Source: a virus
DNA length: 26,740 nucleotides
IMG/VR virus record: IMGVR_UViG_3300033141_002851
Coordinates: 1 to 26,740 of that record
Reading direction: 5' to 3' (one strand)
A program made the translations under genes and the position numbers. This document shows positions 17,416 to 25,300 of this stretch, piece by piece. The notes under the pieces are model-generated. The model ran no database searches. It saw nothing but the letters and a program-made list of their open reading frames with translations, and was not told the DNA's origin. Every line of letters starts with the position of its first letter. The stretch's first letter is position 1.

Positions 17416-18207
17416 CTAACGTCCATCGAAACGACGTTGTACGCCCCTCTTCAGGATTTCATTGAACCTAGCCTTGCTACTTCCGGCACTGCGAGCAATG
17501 ATGTCCTGACCATTGCTTCGGTCGGCCCCATGAGGATGAGACCGGCTCCGAGCAACCATCGTCGTTCTCTCCGACTCAACAGCCGTTGGCTTAGGCACGG
17601 CAGATGCCGCTCGTGCCTTTGCTAAGAGATACGCATCTTCGATACCAAGACGTGATTCTGCCATTATCTTTCGAGTCTCGTCATGAAACTCACCATAGTC
17701 ACTATACGTTTCCTTCATATAGTTTACACCAGTAGCAGCTGCTTGCTGTACAATAGCATCACGAAGCTTCTTTTGATTATCAACAATAACACCAAAGCGA
17801 TTCTCCGTTTCACTTTTAACTGCAGAAACAGCTTCACTTACAGCTTCCTTTACAACTTCCTCAACGGCATCAGACATGACGTCGGCAAACTCTGCATGAG
17901 ACAATTCGTCAAGCTTTGACTGCTCATAAGTCGCTTCACTTCTGCTTGATACCCTGCTTCGCAAAGAGCTCTTCGGTTGAGGGTCTTCCTTTTGCCCCAT
18001 TACCAATTGAACCTGTTCTCCCTTCGCTTTTGCTTCCAGCAACGACTTCACTTGTGGATCGCTGAGCACTTCCTCTCTGGTCTTTTGTTCCTCTTGAAGC
18101 TGCGATTGCAGCGCTTCCAACTTTGACCGCAATTCCTGCTCCTTCGGATTTTCCGACGTCAAAGTTTCGCTCTTCCGCTGATCCCTTTGTTCTTCTTCCT
18201 TCGGCAT
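17416..18207 (-). CDS. Scaffolding protein
   Basis: A charged, almost cysteine-free, helical protein immediately upstream of the major capsid gene. It is rich in Glu, Lys, Gln and Ala (NPKEQELRSKLEALQSQLQ; VEEVVKEAVSEAVSAVKSE), with coiled-coil character, and ends in a basic tail (RFNEILKRGVQRRFDGR), the kind of C-terminus that contacts coat protein in P22-like scaffolds. The start ATG 18207 has GGAG nine bases upstream; in-frame ATG 18222 and GTG 18237 exist but lack a ribosome site. The first 270 bases overlap another ORF in a different frame. Confidence 0.78.
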   Translation of the reverse strand: MPKEEEQRDQRKSETLTSENPKEQELRSKLEALQSQLQEEQKTREEVLSDPQVKSLLEAKAKGEQVQLVMGQKEDPQPKSSLRSRVSSRSEATYEQSKLDELSHAEFADVMSDAVEEVVKEAVSEAVSAVKSETENRFGVIVDNQKKLRDAIVQQAAATGVNYMKETYSDYGEFHDETRKIMAESRLGIEDAYLLAKARAASAVPKPTAVESERTTMVARSRSHPHGADRSNGQDIIARSAGSSKARFNEILKRGVQRRFDGR

Positions 18208-18391
18208 TTGTTTTAGCTCCATTATAGTATTGTTCACGGTTTTTTTCTATGCGATAATCTCTCCGCATCTCACGATAGGACTGCTCCAGGGACTTTAGTA
18301 TCCTTGACATATATCTTCGAGATGGAACGGCTCCAAGTATACTTACCTTTATGTTGCTAAGCTCGCCTTCGCTTGTAATAAGAATCTTCAT
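17936..18391 (-). CDS. Small ORF overlapping scaffold in another frame, hypothetical
   Basis: ATG 18391 lies two bases after the zinc-ribbon gene, with GGAG six bases upstream. The first 50 residues (MKILITSEGELSNIKVSILG, then a basic helix with SRRYMSRILKSLEQSYREMR) look like a genuine small protein. From about 18207 on, the frame runs out of register inside the scaffold gene for about 90 codons, giving low-complexity Gly/Ser/Lys/Arg sequence to the stop at 17936. A run of seven A (complement of T at 18240-18246) lies just before the scaffold start. Loss of one A would join this ORF to the scaffold frame; gain of one would stop it at once. The N-terminal part is likely real, the tail doubtful. 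Confidence 0.45.
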   Translation of the reverse strand: MKILITSEGELSNIKVSILGAVPSRRYMSRILKSLEQSYREMRRDYRIEKNREQYYNGAKTNAEGRRTKGSAEERNFDVGKSEGAGIAVKVGSAAIAASRGTKDQRGSAQRSTSEVVAGSKSEGRTGSIGNGAKGRPSTEELFAKQGIKQK

Positions 18392-18392
18392 T

Positions 18393-18665
18393 TTACGCTC
18401 CAATATCCATATTATGTTCTTTCTCAAACTTCTTCATTTCAGCCCGAGTCCGAAAAAACACAGGTTCATTTGCACAATGCTCTATAGTAACTCCTTGTAT
18501 TGGAAAGATAAGGCCACCAACTTTGTTTGGATTCCTTATGTCTGAAATTGGAAACAACTGCTGCATGGGATAACCACAGCAAGAAGGCCCATCAGCTCCC
18601 GAATTACACAACACGTTGTGCTTCACTCGATGACACTTAGGGCACTTATAATCATATAAGGGCAT
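18393..18665 (-). CDS. FmdB-type zinc ribbon protein
   Basis: 90 residues. MPLYDYKCPKCHRV at the start is the FmdB-family signature, with Cys8 and Cys11 as the first zinc knuckle, and Cys20 plus Cys29-Cys30 available for the second. The rest is a short tail with a Lys/Glu-rich helix. The start ATG 18665 overlaps the portal stop by one base (TAATG), so it is translationally coupled. Such small zinc ribbons are often found next to portal and scaffold genes in phages; the role is unknown. Confidence 0.72.
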   Translation of the reverse strand: MPLYDYKCPKCHRVKHNVLCNSGADGPSCCGYPMQQLFPISDIRNPNKVGGLIFPIQGVTIEHCANEPVFFRTRAEMKKFEKEHNMDIGA

Positions 18666-20422
18666 TACTTTTCTCCTGTAGAGGCAGAAGCAAGACGCTT
18701 TTCGTCACTCGGCCTTGCCATACCAACGCCGCCTTGACTGCTGGCGTTCATAGGAAGATTCATCCTTCTATTACCCTGTGGAGGTTTCGGTTGCAAAAAG
18801 AACCCTTGAAACGCTGGGTCATTGGATGCATCAACAACGTATTTCTCAAGAGCCTGCAAGTTGGCGTTTGGATATTGAGACAAAGCAACCAGCATCTGTA
18901 GGGCTTCCATCTTTCGTTGAGCAGACGACATTACATTCCTGTTAAGCAAATCCGTCTGATAACTGTATCGTCCACTCAACTGAGCACCAGTAAACCTTTG
19001 CCATTCGTTCCCAACGAGAATATCACGAGGACGGCTCCAGAAACGAAAGGTTAAGAGGAGACAGTTCCGAATAGCACCACTGTACAGCTCCCGAGCTACG
19101 TCTTCCTTCCTTACCTGTCGCGTCTCAGAACCTCTTTGGACTGCCATCGTCTCTGTTGCTGTTCGTCGGGATGATGCGTCGAATTCCCCAGCCTGATTGC
19201 TGCTATTCCCCATAACCTCTCTAACGTGCCTTCGTAGGTACATGGCCTCTTGGTGTATATCAATATTCGTAGTCTTCGGAAAAGGCTTGAAAACATCCTC
19301 AAGCCTCTTACCAGCCATCTTTTTAACCTTCGCACAAGCACCAACGTCACCACTTCGGATTTTCTCGAGCTCTATGTTAGACATAGCACCTTCAAGCATA
19401 AGGAACTTTACGACGTTCAAACGCCTTTGCTTCGCTGCCTGAAGTGCCAAGTCAAAAAGCTCACTTTGAGACGGTGCTAAGTAGTACGCCAGTGGGGTCG
19501 ACCAAAACGAATAAGTGTGCTTAACAAAAGAGGATGTAACAACTGGATACCCACCAATTGCCGCCATCAAGGCACTTGGTGTATCTCGCAGTTTCTTGTC
19601 AAAGTCAAAACACACAACTATTATCTTACCAGTTCTCTTATCATGAATCTCCCAAGCCTCAGTAAATACAGGAACCTTCGAACGCCTAAAGGACGATGTC
19701 GTTCTATACTGAACCCTGTGCTTCTTATTCCTCGTTCGATAGGATTCAATAAAGTCGGCCTTTGATAAGTTTGGTGTAAGCCGAGATGTATTTTTATACT
19801 TTGGATCGGACTTAAAGAACTCAGTCTCTCGGATAATACGAAAGGCTATCCATGGAGCCGTTTCAACATCGTCGGTCGTTCCCCAAGGAACAAGGAAGTC
19901 ATGCGGAAGCACTACCTGCGTCCAAGGATAACCAGGCTTGATTTTATTAAACTCCGTCCGCCAACCCTTCTTGTCAAACTGCGTCAGCGTCATACCCCAA
20001 GGCTCTTTGCCTGTTCCTAAATCGTAGTAAGGACTCCATCCAAATTCACTGTCGTACCCAACCTTTATAATTGCTTTGCTGTATAAAAAACTGTTCAAGC
20101 AGGCAGCCTCTACGTGAGACTTTAAGTCCAGGTATTCTTTTCTCGCAAGTCGGTTTGCCAACGCTTGAACAGTTGGAGCCGTTGCAACACTCTTTGGATC
20201 GTCAGGCAGAATACTAAATTCAGGATGGGGGACGGTCAAGGATGAAATCAAAGTATCCCCTTCGCTGAAGATGACATTTGGCCCCAAGGCCGTTTGACTT
20301 CGAGCATCATTAAAGTAGGACGACTCAAGCTCATCCCAGTAGTCTTCCTTCGCAAAGCGCCTTCTGTATTCCAGTGCTTCGGTAAGCTCATCCTGCCACT
20401 CTGTCGCAGTTAACTCTTTCAT
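18665..20422 (-). CDS. Portal protein
   Basis: About 585 residues from ATG 20422. It follows the large terminase and precedes the scaffold, the standard place of the portal. The sequence has the portal pattern: a helical N-terminus (WQDELTEALEYRRRFAKEDY), a wing with mixed strands (VVLPHDFLVPWGTTDDVETAPWIAFRIIRE), a stem region, and a long C-terminal helical crown (NRNVMSSAQRKMEALQMLV). The tail is Gln/Asn/Pro rich. In-frame codons reach back to 20467, but 20422 is preferred because it lies one base after the palindromic element exactly as the connector gene does. Confidence 0.8.
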   Translation of the reverse strand: MKELTATEWQDELTEALEYRRRFAKEDYWDELESSYFNDARSQTALGPNVIFSEGDTLISSLTVPHPEFSILPDDPKSVATAPTVQALANRLARKEYLDLKSHVEAACLNSFLYSKAIIKVGYDSEFGWSPYYDLGTGKEPWGMTLTQFDKKGWRTEFNKIKPGYPWTQVVLPHDFLVPWGTTDDVETAPWIAFRIIRETEFFKSDPKYKNTSRLTPNLSKADFIESYRTRNKKHRVQYRTTSSFRRSKVPVFTEAWEIHDKRTGKIIVVCFDFDKKLRDTPSALMAAIGGYPVVTSSFVKHTYSFWSTPLAYYLAPSQSELFDLALQAAKQRRLNVVKFLMLEGAMSNIELEKIRSGDVGACAKVKKMAGKRLEDVFKPFPKTTNIDIHQEAMYLRRHVREVMGNSSNQAGEFDASSRRTATETMAVQRGSETRQVRKEDVARELYSGAIRNCLLLTFRFWSRPRDILVGNEWQRFTGAQLSGRYSYQTDLLNRNVMSSAQRKMEALQMLVALSQYPNANLQALEKYVVDASNDPAFQGFFLQPKPPQGNRRMNLPMNASSQGGVGMARPSDEKRLASASTGEK

Positions 20423-20423
20423 A

Positions 20424-20450
20424 TAACTATTTCCATTATGTAAGCAGTTA
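20424..20450 (-). repeat. 27-base palindromic intercistronic element, copy B
   Basis: On the minus strand it reads TAACTGCTTACAT then AATGGAAATAGTTA. Its first three bases are the stop codon of the terminase nuclease segment and the portal ATG begins one base after it, the same arrangement as at 14630-14656. Confidence 0.85.
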
Positions 20451-21083
20451 AGCCCGAATAAGGTCAAAATATCTATTAGGATGTCGGTGCTTCATGACAC
20501 CTACGTCAAAAGGAAAACGGTTCAAGCTCTCCCGCTTTGCCTCAATAGCGTCTATGATTAAGGCCGCAGAGCAATTGTCATACGTACGTTTGTACGTAAC
20601 TTCAGGAGTCTCCATGAGGTCAACCCAGCAACTCAACTGCATGGATAAGGCATCTGCTACGTCATCATGCTTGGCCCTTGGAAAGGCCAAAAGTTCAGAC
20701 TCCAACTCGACCATGTATGAGCGTAGGAATATCTTGTTTGCTGCAAAGTAAGGTTGTAGGCCTTTTATACGATCCTTTTTTGACGCCTTCAAACCAGTGA
20801 CACTTTCAACGTCAAAGAAAATATTACGTTTCTGCTGCTCCTGCAGGATCCAATGGGAAAGCGTTCGTTGATAGGCAATACCCTCAACAAGAACACGTAA
20901 AGGCTTAAAAGCATTATACTGGTCAAAAAGCAACTTGATAAAGGCACTTGGGTCAGCTCTCACACGGTCGTATTGCATTACATAGATAAGCCCATCTCGT
21001 GGACGAACGCCAGTTGTTAGTATAACTCCATAGTCAGGGTCAGACGAGCTATCTCCATCGGAGCAAGCAGGGTCTACTGACAT
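20448..21083 (-). CDS. Terminase large subunit, nuclease segment (after in-frame stop)
   Basis: This is the RNase H-like nuclease half of the packaging motor. FMSVDPACSDGDSSSDPDYG holds the first catalytic Asp, RVLVEGIAYQ the middle acidic residue, and KHDDVADALS the last Asp pair, the three expected positions of a terminase nuclease. The listed start is the ATG at 21083, but that ATG is inside the first beta strand, four codons before the catalytic Asp, and has no ribosome site. The frame is open upstream to 21128 and encodes WITYFRTNPDGLSYF, which continues the ATPase segment without any shift. It is therefore best read as the second part of one gene of about 528 codons interrupted by TAA. 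Confidence 0.85.
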   Translation of the reverse strand: MSVDPACSDGDSSSDPDYGVILTTGVRPRDGLIYVMQYDRVRADPSAFIKLLFDQYNAFKPLRVLVEGIAYQRTLSHWILQEQQKRNIFFDVESVTGLKASKKDRIKGLQPYFAANKIFLRSYMVELESELLAFPRAKHDDVADALSMQLSCWVDLMETPEVTYKRTYDNCSAALIIDAIEAKRESLNRFPFDVGVMKHRHPNRYFDLIRA

Positions 21084-21128
21084 GAAGTAACTGAGGCCAT
21101 CTGGATTCGTCCGAAAGTACGTAATCCA

Positions 21129-22034
21129 TTATTTACGAAACAGTTGGTTCTCAGGGTTGACAGGAAGGTTCAAGTACAGTGCCGACGCCATATAAGGCCC
21201 GACGGCCTCGAACAGTTGATCAATCACTTCCTTCGTAAACTTCTTCGTTCCATCATCTGTCTTCTCCCACGTGGGATTCCCATTTGGGTCTGGTTCACCC
21301 TTGTCATTCTCCAAGCAGGCCCTTGTAATCGTCTTATATCCCTTCTCATGCTCGTCTATCCATGCAAGCAAATCGGCCTCCGTCCAACGGGTTCCTACAA
21401 CTAAAACCTGAGACTCAGCAGGTTCTATCAACAATGGTGGAACCAGCCTATGAAAGCCTATACACTTCTCTATGTCCTCCTTCGTAGGCTGCATAAGTGC
21501 CCCAGTCATATTGTCATAGTCAGGAGCTACTGTATCATCCTCAATTACAAGGTCAAAATGCCGCGACGTTATGCTGGTAGATGTTCCTGCAGCCTCAAAG
21601 GTCGATTCCGGAAAAGTTCCAGTTCTATTAACGCACAAGGAATCCTTCGTCCACGTACTTTTCGCCGTTGGCAGTAGCTCAGGATAACATACCTGAAACA
21701 AAGTGTTCTTCTCAAAAATCTGCTTAATAGCTCCAAGCTTAGCAACTGCGTTGCTGTAAGTATTCTGGACAAGCAAAACTCTTATCTCAGGATTGTTAAT
21801 GGCTCTCCAAATTGGATAACTAATAGACGCAATCGTTGTCTTATACCAGTCACGAGGAAGAACAACCTTGATTTTTACGTTTTCTTTGAAGTTCTCAAGC
21901 TCTTTACAAATTGGACGGTGCACGTGCTTCGTCAGCTTGTTAAAGCCAAGAATTCCTCTTGCAAAGAAGAAAAGAGACTTTCTTCCCTTTTCTGCAAGCT
22001 GCTTTATCAACTTTGGGTCTAACTCTTCACTCAT
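21129..22034 (-). CDS. Terminase large subunit, ATPase segment
   Basis: N-terminal ATPase half of the DNA-packaging motor. The Walker A-like motif is LPRDWYKTT (59-67), with Lys65. Walker B is DLVIEDD (151-157). VLVVGTRWTEADL matches the coupling motif. The segment ends at NPENQLFRK, a conserved point just before the linker to the nuclease, where a TAA (21129-21131) stops the frame; the nuclease continues in the same frame. The ATG at 22034 overlaps the stop of the upstream gene (TAATG). Family length would be met only if both parts were joined. Confidence 0.88.
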   Translation of the reverse strand: MSEELDPKLIKQLAEKGRKSLFFFARGILGFNKLTKHVHRPICKELENFKENVKIKVVLPRDWYKTTIASISYPIWRAINNPEIRVLLVQNTYSNAVAKLGAIKQIFEKNTLFQVCYPELLPTAKSTWTKDSLCVNRTGTFPESTFEAAGTSTSITSRHFDLVIEDDTVAPDYDNMTGALMQPTKEDIEKCIGFHRLVPPLLIEPAESQVLVVGTRWTEADLLAWIDEHEKGYKTITRACLENDKGEPDPNGNPTWEKTDDGTKKFTKEVIDQLFEAVGPYMASALYLNLPVNPENQLFRK

Positions 22035-22585
22035 TAAGCACCAGAAGCATATATGGTAAGGGCACTGGTAAGTGCAGTGTTCGCGTCGTGTGCATGGATT
22101 AGTATCTTAGCGTAACCAAGCAAGTCAACACGCAAGTGTGCTGCGTAACCAGTACCTGGAACAACCGCTTGGACAGTTGCACCCCAAAGGTTGTTGGTAA
22201 TTGTAAGCTCATCCCACAAGTAAATACCATCACCGTCAAGCCGCTGAGCACCACCAACCGGTGTAACCGTACAAATACGAAACAGGTTGTCACAGTCCTC
22301 AGCCGTTCCGTCATCCGGCCCACGTGCAGCGTATAAGTCAAACTCTCCAGTCCCATCATTCGCTGCAAACCCACCCATTAGTTCTAAGTGATTTATACCA
22401 TAAGGCACAACCCACTTCAGTACACCAGTCGCAGCAGCCGAAGACACAAGAGGAGTACTATAGAGTCTTCCAGTAGCGTCTAAGGGGTCTCCATCCTCTG
22501 CGTCATCAGCAATAGTCCCTAAAAGAATCCAAGGAATTTGCAATGACTCAAGCGTTACCCGACTGCTTGTCCTTCTATTAGCCAT
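22034..22585 (-). CDS. Hypothetical structural-type protein
   Basis: 183 residues, beta-rich and acidic, with many Asp/Gly/Thr turns (ATGVLKWVVPYGINHLELMGGF; DGDGIYLWDELTITNNLW; YAAHLRVDLLGYAKILIHAH) and the look of a virion surface or decoration domain. It lies between the LamG gene and the large terminase, coupled to the latter by TAATG. AAGGA stands about nine bases before ATG 22585. No family recognised. Confidence 0.6.
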   Translation of the reverse strand: MANRRTSSRVTLESLQIPWILLGTIADDAEDGDPLDATGRLYSTPLVSSAAATGVLKWVVPYGINHLELMGGFAANDGTGEFDLYAARGPDDGTAEDCDNLFRICTVTPVGGAQRLDGDGIYLWDELTITNNLWGATVQAVVPGTGYAAHLRVDLLGYAKILIHAHDANTALTSALTIYASGA

Positions 22586-22597
22586 GTTAAAGAGTCC

Positions 22598-23974
22598 TTA
22601 TCTAAACCTGTTTCGTAACCTTGTCTTATATCGAGACCTATCAACTTCTGACAGAGTCTCAGTCCCAAACCAATTATTGAAAAGCAAACTTACTTCCTCT
22701 GGAGTAAGTGCCCTGTTCCAAAGGGATAAGCAGTCAATCTTACCAGTAAAGGTATAAGCTCCATTCGCAGAACCAATAAAAAGAGACACTATTGTATTTA
22801 TCTCAGCACAGGACTTTGTACTGACGAGCCGACCATTTATGTAAAGAGAGAAGCTGGAACCTCTATACACAAGGGCAATTAAGTTCCATCTCGTCTGATG
22901 AAGCTCGCCTGCAGTTCCTGAGTAAATTGTCAAACCATCAACCGACACAAGGCACTTTCGAGAGTTCCAGGCATTGCCATCAGTCGACTCCTGTGTGGTT
23001 ATTTGAACCTGAGGATCAGAGTCGTCACGAGCGTGAAACAACGCTTGCAAGGTTGTATCTGTGCCATCGCTACCTTCATACTTCATCGCAAAGGCGATAG
23101 TCGATGGATTTAGGTCAAGCGAAAGTGAATCAGCTTTAAGGTAATCGTCAATTCCGTCCAAAGCAACAGCACCGTTAAGGAGGCCTGTTGAAATATAGTC
23201 CAAACCTTCACAGTTGATAACCTTCAAGTTAGTGCCACCAACTGAGTCCACAATAATGTTGGAATCTACCTGGTTATAGATTGCTTGTATCTCAGCATTG
23301 GAAAGGACTCGTGAGAAAAGCATAACGGAGTCAAGCGAGCCATTCCACTTAGAGTTGCTGTTCTGCTCACGCCCAATCTGAAAGTTTTGACTACTATCCA
23401 ATATCTGCGTCGCGGCGTTGCTACCACCACCGACACTGGAGCCATTGATATAAAATGCTGCTGTTCCTGAATCGAAGGTCATTACTAAGTGCTGCCAAGA
23501 ACCAAGTGCAAAACAGTTTACGTCTGACTGAATCTGAGCATTGGAACCACCATCACCCTTGCCATAAATAATTACAATACTGTAATCTCCTTGCGTTTCA
23601 GCAACCAGTGTAAATCCCACACGCCCACTTCCCCAACTGAAGTTCCCCAAAACTCCCATAATTCCATCAGTGAGACTGGTCTTAAACCAAACAGAGACAC
23701 TTAGCTTTGTAAGGTCTCCACTTAAAATAGGACTTCCAGCAGTTGCGTAGTCATTCGTACCATCAAATTGCAAACACCGACCGACCTTCCCAATGGCAGA
23801 GTCACTTGCTGTAGTTCCATGCTGCCAAACCGCATTGTAGTTACCACCTAAGTCCGTAACAACACTGTCTCCAGCATTGTCATCCAAAGACCAATGAGCA
23901 AGAAGGCCAGCAGTACTCCAACCTGGAGCTTCATTAAGCAGCCAATGTCCTATACAGCCGTTAGTTAAGCTCAT
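22598..23974 (-). CDS. Double LamG (concanavalin A-like) lectin-fold protein
   Basis: 458 residues holding two laminin G/concanavalin A-like jelly rolls: about residues 24-225 (LLAHWSLDDNAGDSV; FDGTNDYATAG; LSVSVWFKT; FYINGSSVGGG; FQIGREQ...WNGSLDSVMLFSRVLSNAEIQAIYN) and about 235-445 (LNGAVALDGIDDYLKA; IAFAMKYEG; LYINGRLVS; LFIGSANGAYTFTGKIDCLSLWNRALTPEEVSLLF). The FYING/LYING turn and closing D...L/S/V W/F NRAL.P.E helix are typical. A probable carbohydrate-binding virion protein, perhaps a surface adhesin. GGAGG lies seven bases before ATG 23974. Its place between the two terminase genes is unusual. Confidence 0.75.
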   Translation of the reverse strand: MSLTNGCIGHWLLNEAPGWSTAGLLAHWSLDDNAGDSVVTDLGGNYNAVWQHGTTASDSAIGKVGRCLQFDGTNDYATAGSPILSGDLTKLSVSVWFKTSLTDGIMGVLGNFSWGSGRVGFTLVAETQGDYSIVIIYGKGDGGSNAQIQSDVNCFALGSWQHLVMTFDSGTAAFYINGSSVGGGSNAATQILDSSQNFQIGREQNSNSKWNGSLDSVMLFSRVLSNAEIQAIYNQVDSNIIVDSVGGTNLKVINCEGLDYISTGLLNGAVALDGIDDYLKADSLSLDLNPSTIAFAMKYEGSDGTDTTLQALFHARDDSDPQVQITTQESTDGNAWNSRKCLVSVDGLTIYSGTAGELHQTRWNLIALVYRGSSFSLYINGRLVSTKSCAEINTIVSLFIGSANGAYTFTGKIDCLSLWNRALTPEEVSLLFNNWFGTETLSEVDRSRYKTRLRNRFR

Positions 23975-24203
23975 TTGTGGTCCTCCAGGCTCTTGTCTTC
24001 ATAAGTGCCATAACCTCTTTATGGGTCATAGAACGTAGGCTTCCTATAAAGGGAGGCTTGTAACCAACTGGGAACTTCAAGACAACCTGCGTCCTTTGTC
24101 GGTTGTACCGTAAGGTGTCAAGCGACGTTTGTAAGACGCTACGAAACCGAACGTTAGACAGCCTTGATGTAGGAAAAATTACATATCTTCTGTCGTCAAA
24201 CAT
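23961..24203 (-). CDS. Small hypothetical protein
   Basis: 80 residues, basic (SRLSNVRFRSVLQTSLDTLRYNRQRTQVVLKFPVGYK; SMTHKEVMALMKTRAWRTTNEL). No clear Shine-Dalgarno before ATG 24203. It overlaps the LamG gene by 14 bases and the ORF upstream by 25, so it may be translated by coupling. No family recognised. Confidence 0.5.
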   Translation of the reverse strand: MFDDRRYVIFPTSRLSNVRFRSVLQTSLDTLRYNRQRTQVVLKFPVGYKPPFIGSLRSMTHKEVMALMKTRAWRTTNELN

Positions 24204-24394
24204 ATGAAACCGTTCGCGGGGCCGGAGGGATAGGAATGCTCGTCAAGCCCATTACCCAGCATCCAAGCGTTGGTTTGTCCTATCGTACGACGGAAAAAGC
24301 CGAACCGGACGAACAGCGCCTCCTGTGCCCCGTACACTGCACTGTAGCAATCCGATTCGGCTGCGATTTTCAACAGCCGTGCGACTGGCGTCAC
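24179..24394 (-). CDS. Small hypothetical protein, uncertain start
   Basis: 71 codons from GTG 24394, the only upstream start before a stop at short distance. No convincing ribosome site. The product (ARLLKIAAESDCYSAVYGAQ, VRFGFFRRTIGQTNAWMLG) reads as a folded protein rather than shadow sequence, and the base composition is as GC-rich as the small terminase next to it. It fills the gap between the small terminase and the next ORF. Function unknown. Confidence 0.42.
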   Translation of the reverse strand: MTPVARLLKIAAESDCYSAVYGAQEALFVRFGFFRRTIGQTNAWMLGNGLDEHSYPSGPANGFICLTTEDM

Positions 24395-24429
24395 ACGAGC
24401 TGCTGTTCAGAATAGGAGATCTCAAAACG

Positions 24430-24882
24430 TCAATCACTGTCGAGCTCCAGGCTGGCCTTAAGGTTGGCGAGGCTCTCTGCGTCAAGCGTCATTACCACAC
24501 TGCGGTTCTCGTTGTGATGCTTCAGCAACCGTGCGTTGCCACCTCGGTCGAGCAGACTTTCGGCGCTTCGCAACCCGACACTCGGGTCTGGACTTTTAAG
24601 CAGGTCGACCAACACGTTGGCCGCAGCCACCTGGTTTTTCTGTATAATGTCTTTGGCCGTTTGATGCTGGTCTGCAATCAAGTGGCGATTCATCTGCTCT
24701 TCGTAGATCGTCCGGCGTCGGTCAAACTCATGCTGGAAGTTGGGCGAGTTCCGTATGTTCTGTATCTGTGTAACTGTCAAACCGACGATCCGTGAAATCT
24801 GCGTCGGTGTGAGTCCTTCGACGAACAGGTCAACAATCCTAAGATGCCTGGGCATCAGCTTTTTCAATACTTTACTTGCCAT
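24430..24882 (-). CDS. Terminase small subunit
   Basis: 150 residues, first gene of the leftward virion block. The N-terminus holds a helix-turn-helix (PRHLRIVDLFVEGLTPTQIS, then RIVGLTVTQIQNIRN; residues 11-45) of the kind used for recognising packaging DNA, followed by a helical middle (DRRRTIYEEQMNRHLIADQ) and an acidic end. Position and architecture match small terminase subunits. The next genes are two short ORFs and a LamG protein before the large subunit, instead of the usual direct neighbourhood. No strong ribosome site is seen before ATG 24882. Confidence 0.7.
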   Translation of the reverse strand: MASKVLKKLMPRHLRIVDLFVEGLTPTQISRIVGLTVTQIQNIRNSPNFQHEFDRRRTIYEEQMNRHLIADQHQTAKDIIQKNQVAAANVLVDLLKSPDPSVGLRSAESLLDRGGNARLLKHHNENRSVVMTLDAESLANLKASLELDSD

Positions 24883-25141
24883 AACATTCTATCGCGTCTT
24901 TCGCAGGTTTTCTTATGTTCTGGACAAGGCGTGTCCACTTTACGTCAATTTTTTATATTTTTGGAGTAAGGCACTGTATACCATAAATGCGGGGCGGGCG
25001 GGGGGTTGACGCTGTAAAAAGCCCAGGACGTCCAATTTGCAGCGTGGGGTATGCAGGCAGGAGAAGAACGTACGGCGTTGGGTTTGTTAACAACACAACA
25101 AACAAACGCGAAAGTTTTTGAAAATAAAATAAAAAAAAAGC
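24883..25141 (+). other. Divergent intergenic region, AT and G tracts
   Basis: No gene is supported here. It contains a short hairpin TGGACA...TGTCCA (24921-24936), a G-rich tract (24991-25005, three runs of three or more), a perfect GTTTGTT/AACAAAC inverted repeat near 25082-25105, and an A-rich run (25121-25139) ahead of the rightward promoter. A minus-strand TTGACG (complement of 24943-24948) follows an A-rich stretch but has no good -10, so the promoter of the virion block is not located. Confidence 0.5.
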
Positions 25142-25170
25142 TTGACAAACGCCGACGTGTGTGTTACGTT
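25142..25170 (+). promoter_or_regulatory. Sigma70-type promoter for the 25301 gene
   Basis: TTGACA (25142-25147), then 17 bases, then TACGTT (25165-25170), with a long A-rich tract directly upstream that resembles an UP element. The -35 is perfect, the -10 matches three of six. It would give a leader of about 120 bases before the start codon. Confidence 0.6.
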
Positions 25171-25236
25171 GTACGTTGTCTATATGGTGACACGTAGGTG
25201 AGTAACCGGACAAGGAATCTTTGAAAAGTAAACAGA

Positions 25237-25290
25237 CCTATAGAGTGGCAAATCGTTTGTCGCCGGGTGTTATAGTGACCTCTATTTAGG
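25237..25290 (+). promoter_or_regulatory. 5' leader hairpin that can cover the ribosome site
   Basis: CCTATAGAG (25237-25245) is complementary to CTCTAT plus AGG of 25280-25290 with a two-base bulge. The AGG is the first part of the AGGAG that serves ATG 25301. If formed in the mRNA it would partly hide the ribosome site. The fold was drawn by eye. Confidence 0.4.
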
Positions 25291-25300
25291 AGATCAAAAA

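Noticed and set aside
20448-22034. TAA reassigned to a sense codon in this phage
   Set aside because: Polymerase, tail hub, ejection, portal and other genes end in TAA with the next gene starting within a few bases, so TAA works as a stop here.
24252-24485. 77-codon minus-strand ORF overlapping the small terminase end
   Set aside because: Ser/Arg/Pro-rich shadow of the two neighbouring frames.
24325-24795. Plus-strand 156-codon ORF opposite the small terminase
   Set aside because: Antisense to a gene with a convincing helix-turn-helix; no ribosome site or operon partner.
24920-24948. Minus-strand promoter with TTGACG as -35 for the small terminase
   Set aside because: No acceptable -10 at 16-18 bases spacing; left as unproven.
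24991-25006. G-quadruplex in the G-rich tract
   Set aside because: Only three separated G runs; a fourth would have to come from splitting the last run without a loop.
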